A DNA stretch of 64,000 nucleotides from Amycolatopsis thermoflava N1165 (GTDB taxonomy: Bacteria > Actinomycetota > Actinomycetes > Mycobacteriales > Pseudonocardiaceae), in assembly GCF_000473265.1 (NCBI RefSeq), contig NZ_KI421511.1, positions 5,872,360-5,936,359 of the forward strand. Direction: 5' to 3'. Numbering within the stretch: the stretch's first letter is position 1; each line of letters starts with the position of its first letter. The notes under the pieces are model-generated. The model was given only the letters and a program-made list of their open reading frames with translations. It did not search any database and had not been told where the DNA came from. This document shows, piece after piece, positions 26,601-36,014 of this stretch. The position numbers and the translations under genes were made by a program.

Positions 26601-29600
26601 TGCCCGTGCTGGACCGGTGGCCCCTGGTTCGGGTGTGGGGGTGCGGGCTGCTGGTAGGGGTTGTGGGGAACCGGTCCCTGCTGCTGGGGCCAGCCGTGCT
26701 GCACCGGTGGCCCCTGGTTCGGGTGTGGGGGCGCGGGCTGCTGGTAGGGGTTGTGGGGAACCGGCGCCTGCTGCTGGGGCCAGCCGTGCTGGACCGGTGG
26801 CCCCTGGTTCGGGTGCGGGGGCGCGGGCTGCTGGTACGGGTTGTGGGGAACCGGTCCCTGCTGCTGCGGCCAGCCGTGCTGCTGGGGCGGCGGTGCGGAC
26901 TGCTGGTAGGGGTTGTGCACCGGCGGCTGCTGGTGCGGCGCGCCCTGCTGGTACTGCCCGTGCTGGACCGGCGGCCCCTGGTTCGGGTGTGTGGGTGCGG
27001 GCTGCTGGTACGGGTTGTGGGGAACCGGCGCCTGCTGCTGCGGCCAGCCGTGCTGCACCGGCGGGCCCTGGTGCATGGGTCCGCCCTGGTGCGGCGGCTG
27101 CTGCTGGTGCACGTGCGTTGCGGGGGGTTGTTCCGACCGGCGGAACGGGTTCCAGCCGGCGGGCTGCGGCATTTCGCCGTCCAGCCGGTTCCGCAGCGCG
27201 TTGCCATCCGCGGAGTTCCAAACTGGCTCGCTGCGCTCGGGACCCCCGCCGAGCAGCTCGCTGATCCGGTTGACCGACGGTTCCGGCTGGGCGGCCGGCG
27301 TCGGCTCGCTGCGGTTGGCCAGCGGAGTGCCGTCCCCGGTGTGGGTCTGCATCAGGTGCACACCGGACGGGTTCGGCGGCAGGTCGGCGAGCCGGTTCGT
27401 CATCGGGTCGACCAGCGCCACGCCGTGCTCGGTGTTGACCACGCTGAAGGCACGCTGCCCATCCGGCGTGTCGACCGACAGCACGGCCCGCGAGCCGACC
27501 GGCTGCCCGCCCATCTCGCGCACCGCGCTGTTGTAGTCCGGGACCTGGTGGAATTCGCCACCGAGCTGCCGGGACAGGAAGTCCCTGCCGCGCGGGTCGT
27601 CCAGCTTGCCCGGTTGCGCGTCGACCTGGAGGCCGTCCATCCGCATCTCGAACGCGAGCACGGACTCGGCCGAGTTGTTCCGGTAGGCCTCCGGCATGCC
27701 GTCGGCGTAGTAGCCGCGGGTGTTGACGTCCGCGATCTCCGGCAGGTGCTCGCGGAGGAACCGCACCTCCTGGTGGGCGTTGCGGGTCGGGACGCTGGGA
27801 CCGGTGCTCTGGACCGTCGGGTCCACCGGGTCCGTGCTGCGTGCGTGGATCGCCGGCTCACCGACGACGTCGGACGACCGGCGGATGTCGCCCCAGCCGT
27901 TCACCGGCTCGCCGATCTTCCGGGGCTTCGGCGTCTCCGTCTTGGGGCCGGTCTCCGGCTCGGACTTCGGCGGGATGTCGGCCACCGCGGCCTCGCCGCC
28001 GAACGCCCGCGCGAAGTCGCGCCTGGACGCCGCCGCGATCTCCGCTTCCTGGACATCGGCCAGGTCGCGGTTGCGGTCCATCTGCTGCTTGGCGGCATCC
28101 GGGGGGAGGTAGCGCGGGTCGTCCGGGGTGATCTCCTCGAGCCGGATCACCCACTTCTTGCCGCCGCTGGGGGTCTCGACCTCGATCTTTTCCTTGACCA
28201 CCAGCTGGGTGCCGGGCTTGTACAGGACCTCGTGTTCCGCCTTGTTCGAGGCCAGCGACTCGATGTACCGACCGGTCTTGCCCTCGATGATCATTTCGAC
28301 GTCGCCGGGCCACTTCGCCGAGCCGAGGTCGGCGCGGCTCGAACTGAGGAACTGCGATTCGACCACGACCGCGCCGGGCTCGTACCGGCCGGCGACGATG
28401 GCCGCCGCCTCGCCTCGCACGTTGACCCGGCGCACCGTCTCGCCCTGATAGGTGGGCATCTCGTTCAGGCCGGACGCGAGCGCACGGACCATCGGCATGA
28501 CTTCGTCGAGGCTCCGGCCGGTGCGCAGCGCCTCGTTGATCTGGTCGAAGACCGCGCTCGAGGTGTAGCTGTGCACGGCGTAGGCGCCCTGGTCGCTCAT
28601 GTGCCGCAGGGCCGCGTCCAGATCGCGCATCGCCAGCGCTTCGAGGAATTCGTGCTCGTGGGTGAGCCGGCCCGTGCGCTCGTCGACGATGCCGGTCGCG
28701 AGCTGGGCCTCGCCGAGGGCGTCGAAGTCGGCGCGGTCGTAGGTGCGGAAGTTCGGGTCCGCGATGTACGGCTCGTCGACCACCGGACGGTCGCTCCGGG
28801 GGGCCGCGTTGTCGGCGGCCCGCTCCGGCTGGGGTGCGCTGTCCTGGTGGGGCGGGCTCTGGTCGGTGGCCGGTGCCTCGTCGCGGGGCGAAGTGGGCTT
28901 GTCTTCGGCCGGGTCGGACTGGCTGCGCTCGGCCGCGGGGGCATCGTCCGTTCGGGGCGGCGCCTCGTCGAACGGGCTCCGCTCCGCGGTGGGTGTCTCG
29001 TCGCGGACGGGGGTGGCGGTGTCCTGGGCGGGGTCGAAGGGGGTTCGCTCGGTGGCGGGTGCCTCTTCGCGGCGTGGGGCGGCGGTGTCTTCCGCGGGGT
29101 CGAACGGGCTCCGCTCCGCGGTGGGTGTCTCGTCGCGGACGGGGGTGGCCGTGTCCTGCGCCGGGTCGAAGGGGCTGCGCTCGGTGGCGGATGGCTCCTC
29201 GCGGCGTGGGGTGGCGGTGTCTTCCGCGGGGTCGAACGGGCTCCGCTCCGAGGCAGGGGTCTCCTCGCGGACAGGGGTGGCCGTGTCCTGCGCCGGGTCG
29301 AACGGGGTCCGCTCGGCGGTAGGCGCCTCCTCGCGGCGTGGGCCCGCGTCGAACGGGCTGCGGTCGGTCGCGGGCGTCTGCTGTGCAGTGGGGGTCCGCT
29401 CGGCGGGCAGCGCCGTATCGCCGGTCCGGGGTGCCGGGGTCTCGGCGGGCGGGCCCGCCTGGTGGACCTGCTCCGGCGGGCGCGCCAGCATCCAGCGCGG
29501 GTCGACGGGCGCGCCAGGACGGCCTCCCTGCTGCGTGGGCGGGCCGTACCCGCCCTGCGGCGGACGTTGCGTGGGCCCGTACGCCGGCGGTTGCCCACCT

Positions 29601-32414
29601 CGCGGCGGCTGTTGCTGCGGCGGACCGTAGCCGCCCTGAGGCGGATGCGGCGGACCACCGTTCGGCGGCGCACCCATCGGGCCCCGCGGGCCCTGCGGCG
29701 GCTGACCTTGGAACGGCGCACCCTGGACGGGACCGCCTTGGAGCGCGCGGTTCGGCCCGCCCTGGACGGGGCCGCCTTGAGGCGGCTGCACCGGGCCACC
29801 CTGCACAGGCCTGCCCTGGACCGGGCCGCCCTGGCGCGGTTGCTGGGGACCGCCTTGCGTGGGGTTCCCTTGGAACGGGGTGCCCTGGCGTGGCTGGTGG
29901 GGTGCGCCTTGGGTGGGATTGCCCTGGAACGGCGCACCCTGGCTGGGGCCGCCCTGGGGCGGCCGGGTGGGTGTGCCTTGGGTGGGGTTGCCCTGGAACG
30001 GCGCGCCCTGGCTGGGGCCGCCTTGCGGTGGCCGGTTCGGGCCGCCTTGGAAGGGTGTGCCCTGCGGGGGGCCGGCCTGAGGTGGCCGGTTGGGTGTGCC
30101 TTGGGTGGGGTTGCCCTGGAACGGCGCGCCCTGGGGCGGGCCGTACTGAGGGGCGCGCGGCGGCTGTCCGCCCGGCCCGTAGCCCTGCGGCGCGCCGCCG
30201 GGATAGCCCTGCACCGGCGCGGCGGGAGGCGTCTGTGGCGACTGCTGTTGAGGCGCTCGGTCGCCCGGTTGGGGGGCGCCGCCGGTCGGGCCGAAGGCGC
30301 CGGGGGCGTAGCCGGCGGCGGTCACGCCGTCCGGACGCGTTGACGGCGGGTCGTTGGGCCCGAACCCGCTGCCCGGCTGCACCGGACTCGCTCCCGCCGG
30401 GACCGGCATCCGGTCCGCGCCGCTCACCGGGGCGCCATCCGACCCCACGGCCGACCCACGGGACGCCCCGGCCGAGGACGCGGAACCGGCCGACGAGCTC
30501 ACCGGGGACCCACCGCCGATCGAAGAACCGGCTGAGGAACCAGCGGCGCCGGCGGAGGAACCCACCGAGCCTGCCGAAGAGGAGCCTGCCGAGGCTGCCG
30601 AGGAGCTCGGCGAGCCCGCCGAAGAGGAGCCTGCGGAGCCTGCTGACGAGCTGGCTGCGCCTGCGGAGGAGCCGGCCGAACTGGCCGATCCGGCGGAAGA
30701 ACCGGCCGATCCGGCGGAAGAACCGGCCGATCCGGCGGAACCTGCCGAGGAGCTCGGCGAGCCCGCCGAGGATCCTGCCGAACCGGCCGACGAACCTGTG
30801 GAACTGGCCGAACCGGCCGAAGAACCAGCCGAACCGGCGGAAGAACCGGCCGATCCAGCCGAGCCTGCCGAGCGAGCTCGGCAAGCCCGCCGAGGATCCT
30901 GCCGAACCGGCTGAGGAGCCTGCGGAACCAGCCGAACCGGCCGAAGAACCAGCCGAACCGCCGGAAGAACCGGCCGAACCGGCTGAAGAACCGGCGGCCG
31001 AACCGGTCGACGAACCCGTGGAACCGCCCGAGCCGGCCGAACCGGCTGGTGAACCGGTCGACGAAACTCCCGCCGTTCCCGCTGGGGAACCGCCGCCCTG
31101 GTTCGATGCGGCGGGCGCCGCTGTCGCGGGGGGCTGGCTGCCCTGGTGCGTGCCGCCACCGTCCGAAGTGGACCGTGGGGCGTCCGTCGTCGCGGTGGCC
31201 GGGCGGTCCGCCACCACGGCGGACTGGCCGCTCACCCGGTCGTTCGCGATCGCGTTCGAGACCGAGCCCGACGAACCGTCCGAGTGGGACGACGACGCGC
31301 CCGCCAGCGCCGGCTCCCGGGCACCCGACGAGCCACCCGCCGAAGAACCGGAGTCCGAGCGCGACGAACTGCCCGAATCCGACGAACCCGACGACGAACC
31401 ACCCGAGTCCGACGAGCCGGAATCCACCGGCGACCCGTCGACCTTGATGTTGCCCGCCCGCACGTCGGCGTTGAAGCTCTTGATCTCGTTGATCTGGTCC
31501 TTGGCGCCACCGGTCGCGCGGTCCACGGCGCCGGCGGACGCGCCCATCGCCAGGTCCTGCATCTTCAGGTTGCCGAGGTCGCCGGTCAGCGCGGCCTGCC
31601 CGACCGTCGTGGCCACGCCTTCGACGGCCCCGCGCGCGCCCTCCCGCACGGCGCGGTCCGCGATCTGCCCGGCGACGCTGTCCTGCAGCCCCTTGGTCGC
31701 GCCCTTCGGGATCGCGTGCCCGGCCGCCCCCGCGACACCCCCGGCCACACCGCTGGCCAGCGCGCCGGCGGTCTTGTCGAAGTCCCAGCTCTTGCGGTCG
31801 CCCTTGGCCATCTGCAGCGCCTGGATGCCGCCGTCCAGCGCCAGGTTCATCGCGACGTTCATCGCGATCTCCTTGGCCAGCCGCTTCAGCAGCTGCATCG
31901 CGACCTTGCGGAAGCCCTCCTGCAGCATCTTCTGCACGAGCTGCCGGAAGACCATCTGCACGGTCATCCGCGTGGCCATCTGCGCGGGCACGATGCCCGC
32001 CGTCGACCCGCCGAACGTCACCACGGCCGCCGCGATCATCGCGGCGATCTGGATCGCCAGGATGATCAGCGACGCGATGATCATGTACTTCGTGTACTCG
32101 ACGTCGAGCGCCGTCGCGTCCGCCGACTGCGCCAGCGCCTCGCACGCCTTGGTCAGGTTCGTGAAGTAGGCCTCGTCACCGGTGACGAACTTGTCCCACA
32201 TCTTCTGGAACTCGACCGCGGGCTGACCGGTCCAGGTGCTGAGCGCCTCAGCTGCGGCCCCGTTGGCCTTGTCGACGATCGGCCCCAGCGCGTCGCGGGC
32301 GGCCAGCCACGCGTCCCGGACCTCGCGCAGCTTGTCCTCGTCGCCTTCCGGCCAGTGCTCGCCGACGACGATGGGCAGCAGCCACTTGACGTCCTCGGGG
32401 AACTCCATCCCCAT
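23678..32414 (-). CDS. Giant multidomain polymorphic toxin (WXG100-like N-terminus, ART and glutamine-deamidase domains), frame broken at ~30873
   Basis: Read through one single-base insertion, this gene encodes about 2,911 residues. In order: a WXG100-like helical export domain (1-105), a hydrophobic helix (110-134), helical region to ~325, Ser/Ala/Gly-rich tract with the frameshift near residue 514, Gly/Pro/Gln repeats, 22-residue charged repeats, an ADP-ribosyltransferase domain (~1218-1428; Arg in VRRVNV, ESQFLSSS, catalytic-type E1393-H-E1395), a degenerate papain-like deamidase domain (~1541-1688), Pro/Gln repeats, an intact toxin glutamine-deamidase domain (~1995-2171; Cys2052 in HNCTRC, His2134 in AAHVALAVN, Asp in FIDPQNG), 14-residue PPVHQQ repeats, charged repeats, and an unrecognised C-terminal domain (FNKTYKVDRDGDGNLTGFLL). 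ESX-type export is inferred. If the indel is real, the N-terminal product would end out of frame. Confidence 0.72.
25437..25710 (-). repeat. 42-bp tandem repeats inside the giant toxin gene
   Basis: About five in-frame copies of a 14-residue unit of the type PPVHQQPPVQQPPQ form a Pro/Gln linker after the deamidase domain. Copies are nearly identical at DNA level. Confidence 0.8.
26520..27065 (-). repeat. 90-bp tandem repeats inside the giant toxin gene
   Basis: Units starting at 26611, 26701 and 26791 repeat every 90 bp, with a further related unit near 26964 and a second unit type at 26520 and 26880. They encode Pro/Gln/His linkers such as GPPVQHGWPQQQ and NPYQQPAPPHPNQ. Confidence 0.8.
28960..29350 (-). 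repeat. 66-bp charged tandem repeats inside the giant toxin gene
   Basis: About six in-frame units of 22 residues alternate between forms like TAERSPFDPAEDTATPRREE and TERTPFDPAQDTATPVRDE, directly before the ADP-ribosyltransferase domain. Confidence 0.75.
29690..30170 (-). repeat. Gly/Pro/Gln tandem repeats inside the giant toxin gene
   Basis: Degenerate in-frame units such as PPQGGPSQGAPFQGNPTQG recur many times. They look like a flexible linker between the Ser/Ala/Gly tract and the charged repeats. Confidence 0.75.
30490..31090 (-). repeat. Ser-Ala-Gly codon repeats containing the frameshift
   Basis: The stretch encodes runs of SAGSAGSSAG on the minus strand. The unit at 30741-30790 reads GCCGAGGAGCTCGG on the plus strand, while its copy at 30867-30881 reads GCCGAGCGAGCTCGG: one extra C at about 30873 shifts the frame. 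Confidence 0.85.
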
Positions 32415-32416
32415 GG

Positions 32417-32746
32417 TCAGGCCTGACCTGTGTTCTTGATGACCTTCTCGGCGTCCTTGTGCGTGCCTTCGGTCGCGTCCGCGGCGTCCTTCACGGCCTT
32501 CGCCACGTCCTTCAGCGCCTGGCTGAGGCTCCCGAAGGCCTCGGTGCAGTTCTTCGCGGCCGGTTCGTAGTCCTTGGCGAACGCCTGGCCGGACTCGTCG
32601 TTGCCCCAGCAGGCGCCCTGCGCTTCGAGCGCGGCCTTGAGCGCCGCGCCGGCGGCCTTCAGGTCGTCACCCGCGGGCGGGAACTTCCCCGCGCCGGACC
32701 GGACCGTGTCCGGGTCCATGTCGTGGCCGGTACCGGCTCCGGTCAT
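32417..32746 (-). CDS. WXG100-family type VII secretion target
   Basis: A 109-residue, almost wholly helical protein with the turn CWGNDESGQAF between two helices, fitting the WXG100 hairpin (W-x-G region replaced by WGN), and a C-terminal helical tail. Such proteins pair with a WXG100-like partner and travel through ESX/type VII systems; the natural partner is the N-terminal domain of the giant toxin, whose start is only 2 bp downstream. ATG at 32746 overlaps the upstream stop in an ATGA. The chaperone or co-export role is inferred from family and position. Confidence 0.82.
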   Translation of the reverse strand: MTGAGTGHDMDPDTVRSGAGKFPPAGDDLKAAGAALKAALEAQGACWGNDESGQAFAKDYEPAAKNCTEAFGSLSQALKDVAKAVKDAADATEGTHKDAEKVIKNTGQA

Positions 32747-33342
32747 CGGTCACCCCGCGTCATCCAGGTGTCGGGCATTTCGTCGTCGTCGTGGGTCGGA
32801 CGCGGGCGGCGCGCCGCCGGTTTCGGCGCCGGCGGAGAAATCGGCGCGTCCCGGCGCATGATCGTCTGCGACTCCGGGTCCTCGGCGGGCCGGGGCTCCG
32901 GTTCCGGCTCGGGTTCGAGGAAGTCCGGGATGTCCGGCATCAGGCCGGCCAGCGACGGCGCGCCCTCGATGAACTCGGACAGGTCCGGCAGGTCCGCGGT
33001 CAGCGGCCGGAACAACTCGGCCTGCTGCTGCTTGACCTGCAGCATCCCGCGGCGCACCAGGTCGCTGATCGTGCGCGCGAGCGCCTCCGGCCGGGTGCGG
33101 TCGAACGTCGTCGGCGCGAGCTTGAGGTCGGCGAGCGTCCCCTGTGCGTCGATGGTGACCTTGACCAGGCCGTCCGGCGAGGACAGTTCCGCGGTGAGGG
33201 CGGACGCGGCCTGCTGCGCCTCCCGCAGCTGCGCCGTCTGCTGGTGGAACTTGTCCATCAACTGGTCGACGGTCTCACGCATCGCCGCGTTGCGGGCTTC
33301 CTTCTGCGCGCGGTCGTCCCCCGGGGTGCTCACGCGGGCCAC
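32743..33342 (-). CDS. YbaB/EbfC family protein, first gene of the toxin operon
   Basis: 199 residues. The first ~100 form the YbaB fold: an N-terminal helix (RETVDQLMDKFHQQTAQLRE), the strand GLVKVTIDAQGTLADLKLAP, and a second helix. The rest is acidic and Pro-rich (FLEPEPEPEPRPAEDPES) ending in a mixed-charge tail, unlike nucleoid-associated YbaB. YbaB-like genes regularly open WXG100/polymorphic-toxin operons in Pseudonocardiaceae, where a structural or chaperone role is assumed. Start GTG at 33342; GTG at 33333 is an alternative. Upstream, 46 bp separate it from the convergently placed stop of the MFS gene, which is also on the minus strand, so the operon promoter may lie inside that gene's end. 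Confidence 0.78.
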   Translation of the reverse strand: MARVSTPGDDRAQKEARNAAMRETVDQLMDKFHQQTAQLREAQQAASALTAELSSPDGLVKVTIDAQGTLADLKLAPTTFDRTRPEALARTISDLVRRGMLQVKQQQAELFRPLTADLPDLSEFIEGAPSLAGLMPDIPDFLEPEPEPEPRPAEDPESQTIMRRDAPISPPAPKPAARRPRPTHDDDEMPDTWMTRGDR

Positions 33343-33388
33343 TCTAGTGGGCCGCCTTCCGCCGGTCGGCGTAATCGGGAAAATTCCG

Positions 33389-34681
33389 TCACTCGGTGCG
33401 GGCGCGCCGCGCGATCACCAGGTATCCGGCCGCGCCGAGCAGGTACAGCGCGGTGGCGACGAGCAGCAGCGGCACCGACCGCCCGGTCAACGGCACGATC
33501 GTCGCGGCGAGTGAGACCGCGATCACCTGCGTGATGTTGAACAGCGTGTCGTACAGGGAGAACACCCGGCCCCGGGCCTCGTCGCGCACGTCGTGCTGGA
33601 TCGAGGAGTCCACGCACAGCTTCACGACCTGGCCTGCGGCGGTGATGACGAACGACGCGACCAGCACGGTCGGCAGCTGCATCGGCAGGCCGAGCCCGGC
33701 CTGCGCGACCGCGGCGACCACCAGCGCGCCGGGGATCGCGCGGCGGCGGCCGAGCCTGCGCACCAGCCGTGGGGTGAGGAAACCGGCGAACAGGATCCCG
33801 GCGCCCGCCATCGCGGCGAGCTGCCCCAGCCCGGGCAGCCCGGCCTTGAGCAAACCGTGGTCGGTGAAGGTGAACCGCAGCAGCAGCACCGTGATCAGCA
33901 GCGAGATGCCGTAGGACGCCCGGTGCGCGAGCAGCGCGACGAACCCGGCGACGACGCTGGGCGCGCCGAGCGCGGCCCTGGCGCCGTCGACGAGGCCGCG
34001 GGCCACGGCGAGCACCGCGTCACTCGGCTCGTCGACGGTGTCCGGTCCGAGCGCGCCGCGGGCGAACCGGCGCGCGATCGCGGCGGAGACGAGCGTGCCG
34101 AGCACCGCGACGGCCGTCGTCCAGCCGGAACCGGTGTTCCCGGCGCCGATCAGCGACCGCAACCCGATGGCGACCCCGCCGCCGAGTACCGCGACCAGCG
34201 AGCCGAGCGTGGTCGCCACCGCGTTGGCCGTCACCAGGGTGCCCGGTGGCACGACGTGCGGCAGCGACGCGGACAGACCGGACCCGACGAACCGGGAGAT
34301 GCCCTCGACGATCAGCGCGAGCACGAACAGTTCCAATCCGGCGAACCCGAGCCCGACCGAGACTGCCGTCGCGACGATCGCCGTGCCGCGCAGCAGGTTG
34401 GCCACGATCAGCACGCGCCGCCGGTCCCAGCGGTCCAGCAGCGCGCCGGCGAACGGCCCGATGAACGAGTACGGCAGCAGCAGGACGGCGAACCCGCCCG
34501 CGATGGTCAGCGGGTCGGCGCCGCGCTCGGGGTTGAACAGCACCGCCCCGGCCAGCCCGGCCCGGAACATGCCGTCGGAGAACTGGGCGGCGAAGCGGGT
34601 GAACAGGAGCGTGCGGAAGCCCGCCATCGCGAAGAACGCGCGCGGTGACACCTTCTCGACGGGCTGTGCACTCGCTGTCAC
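33389..34681 (-). CDS. MFS transporter (Rv0037c-like)
   Basis: A 430-residue major facilitator protein with about 12 membrane helices; loop motif LDRWDRRRVLIVANLLRG between helices 2 and 3 is the MFS A-motif, and a second basic loop RLVRRLGRRRAIPG separates the halves. Substrate unknown; its position next to yqgE and leuS matches the mycobacterial Rv0037c protein. ATG at 34681 begins MTASAQPVEKVSPRAFF. Divergent from yqgE over 240 bp that should contain both promoters. Confidence 0.85.
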   Translation of the reverse strand: MTASAQPVEKVSPRAFFAMAGFRTLLFTRFAAQFSDGMFRAGLAGAVLFNPERGADPLTIAGGFAVLLLPYSFIGPFAGALLDRWDRRRVLIVANLLRGTAIVATAVSVGLGFAGLELFVLALIVEGISRFVGSGLSASLPHVVPPGTLVTANAVATTLGSLVAVLGGGVAIGLRSLIGAGNTGSGWTTAVAVLGTLVSAAIARRFARGALGPDTVDEPSDAVLAVARGLVDGARAALGAPSVVAGFVALLAHRASYGISLLITVLLLRFTFTDHGLLKAGLPGLGQLAAMAGAGILFAGFLTPRLVRRLGRRRAIPGALVVAAVAQAGLGLPMQLPTVLVASFVITAAGQVVKLCVDSSIQHDVRDEARGRVFSLYDTLFNITQVIAVSLAATIVPLTGRSVPLLLVATALYLLGAAGYLVIARRARTE

Positions 34682-34921
34682 GGCTCACCAGCTTACGGTG
34701 CCGGGGCGCCGGAAGGAGGGGAAGATTTCGAGGGCCGGCGCACTTGGTCGCCTCTCGGCGGCATTGCGCAGTGTGGCTCCTGCCGAACGGTATTCCACAA
34801 AGGCTTTTCTTCAGTGAGCCCGGGGGACACGGAGTGCGCCGGCCACCCCGTTCAACGGGTGGGGGCCGCGCCTTGTTCCCGGCCGTGCGGCCCGGTTTTG
34901 CGGGAGTGGGATCATGGGGGC

Positions 34922-35494
34922 GTGCCAGCGGACGCCGAGGTTGAACCGGGATCGCTCCTGGTCGCCGCTCCTACGATGTTCGATCCCAACTTCCGCCGCA
35001 CGGTGGTGTTCGTCATCGACCACCGGGAGGAGGGAACGCTCGGGGTCGTCCTGAACCGCCCGAGCGACGTGCCGGTCGACGACGTGCTGCCCAGCTGGGG
35101 ACGGCACGTGGTGGAGCCGCAGTCGGTGTTCGTCGGCGGGCCGGTGGAGAAGAAGACCGCGTTGTGCCTGGCCGCGCTGCGCGCCGGGGAGACCGCGTCG
35201 GGCGTGCCGGGGCTGATCGGCGTGCGCGGTCCGGTGGCGCTGGTCGACCTGGACGCCGATCCGGACGCGCTGGTGCCGAAGGTGCGTGGCCTGCGGGTGT
35301 TCGCGGGGTACGCGGGCTGGGACTCCGGCCAGCTGGACGGCGAGATCGACCGCGGTGACTGGCTCATCGTCCCGGCGCTGCCCAGCGACGTGCTGGCCAC
35401 GCCGGAGCGGGACCTGTGGGGCCAGGTCCTGCGCCGCCAGGGTGTGCCGACGGCCTTGCTGGCCACGCACCCGGGCGACTTGCAGCGAAACTAG
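34922..35494 (+). CDS. yqgE: YqgE/AlgH family protein
   Basis: The 190-residue cytoplasmic protein is of the UPF0301 family (AlgH/YqgE; Rv0038 in mycobacteria), whose biochemical role is not settled. Conserved marks are GSLLVAAPTMFDPNF, HREEGTLGVVLNRP, the VFVGGPV strand, and AGYAGWDSGQLDGEI. GTG at 34922 starts directly before this region; an overlapping ATG at 34914 is out of frame. Neighbouring MFS and leuS genes are the same as in mycobacteria. Confidence 0.9.
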   Translation: MPADAEVEPGSLLVAAPTMFDPNFRRTVVFVIDHREEGTLGVVLNRPSDVPVDDVLPSWGRHVVEPQSVFVGGPVEKKTALCLAALRAGETASGVPGLIGVRGPVALVDLDADPDALVPKVRGLRVFAGYAGWDSGQLDGEIDRGDWLIVPALPSDVLATPERDLWGQVLRRQGVPTALLATHPGDLQRN

Positions 35495-35546
35495 GGCCAG
35501 CCCCTCGCCCGACCACCACCCCTCAAGGTGGCGCTGCGCGCCGCTG

Positions 35547-35960
35547 TTATGCCCGCACGGCGCAGCCACCGCAGGCACAACCGGAGCACCCGGCCGGCGC
35601 GGCGGGAGCGGGCGGCGGTACGGCGGCCGCGGCCCGGTTGCCCAGCACGCCACCACCGGCGACCAGGGCGAACATGCCGACCAGCCCGATCGCGGTCGCG
35701 GTCAGGACACCCGCGGTGCCGGGCATGAGCAGGCCGGCGATCCCGGCCACGATCCCGACCACCCCGGCGACCATCGTGGGCAGCCCGGCGACCCGGTTCG
35801 CGACGCGGAACGCCTCGTCGGAGCGCAGGGTGGCGGCCGTGCGCACCCCGGCGCCGCGGTCGCGCGGGAGTTTTTCCCGCCAGCCGAGCAGGCCTCCCCA
35901 GCCCACGACGACACCCAGTACGAGCGGAACCAGCGCGACTACGAACACGTCAACGAGCAT
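35547..35960 (-). CDS. SdpI-family membrane protein with Cys-rich tail
   Basis: 137 residues: an N-terminal membrane helix (VFVVALVPLVLGVVVGWGG), a short loop with REKLPRDRGAGVRTAATLRS and the FRVANR motif seen in SdpI/YhfL proteins, two further helices (MVAGVVGIVAGIAGLLM; VLTATAIGLVGMFALVAGG), then a Pro/Ala linker. The last residues, GCSGCACGGCAVRA, hold four cysteines, which is unusual for the family and could bind a metal or form a disulfide cluster. Homologues include the SdpI immunity protein of Bacillus, but the function here is unknown. Convergent with yqgE. Confidence 0.7.
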   Translation of the reverse strand: MLVDVFVVALVPLVLGVVVGWGGLLGWREKLPRDRGAGVRTAATLRSDEAFRVANRVAGLPTMVAGVVGIVAGIAGLLMPGTAGVLTATAIGLVGMFALVAGGGVLGNRAAAAVPPPAPAAPAGCSGCACGGCAVRA

Positions 35961-36014
35961 AAGCGTGATGTTGGCGCTACCCGCTGGACACCCACATGCG
36001 CTGTGCTGCACGCC

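Noticed and set aside
26520..27065. Regular 90-bp repeats that could suggest a CRISPR array
   Set aside because: Units are in frame, contiguous without unique spacers, and encode Pro/Gln linkers.
27858..30873. Continuation of the N-terminal toxin frame beyond the indel
   Set aside because: The continuing frame (Arg/Pro-rich) is out of phase with the recognisable ART domain and loses all repeat periodicity, so it is not the functional reading frame.
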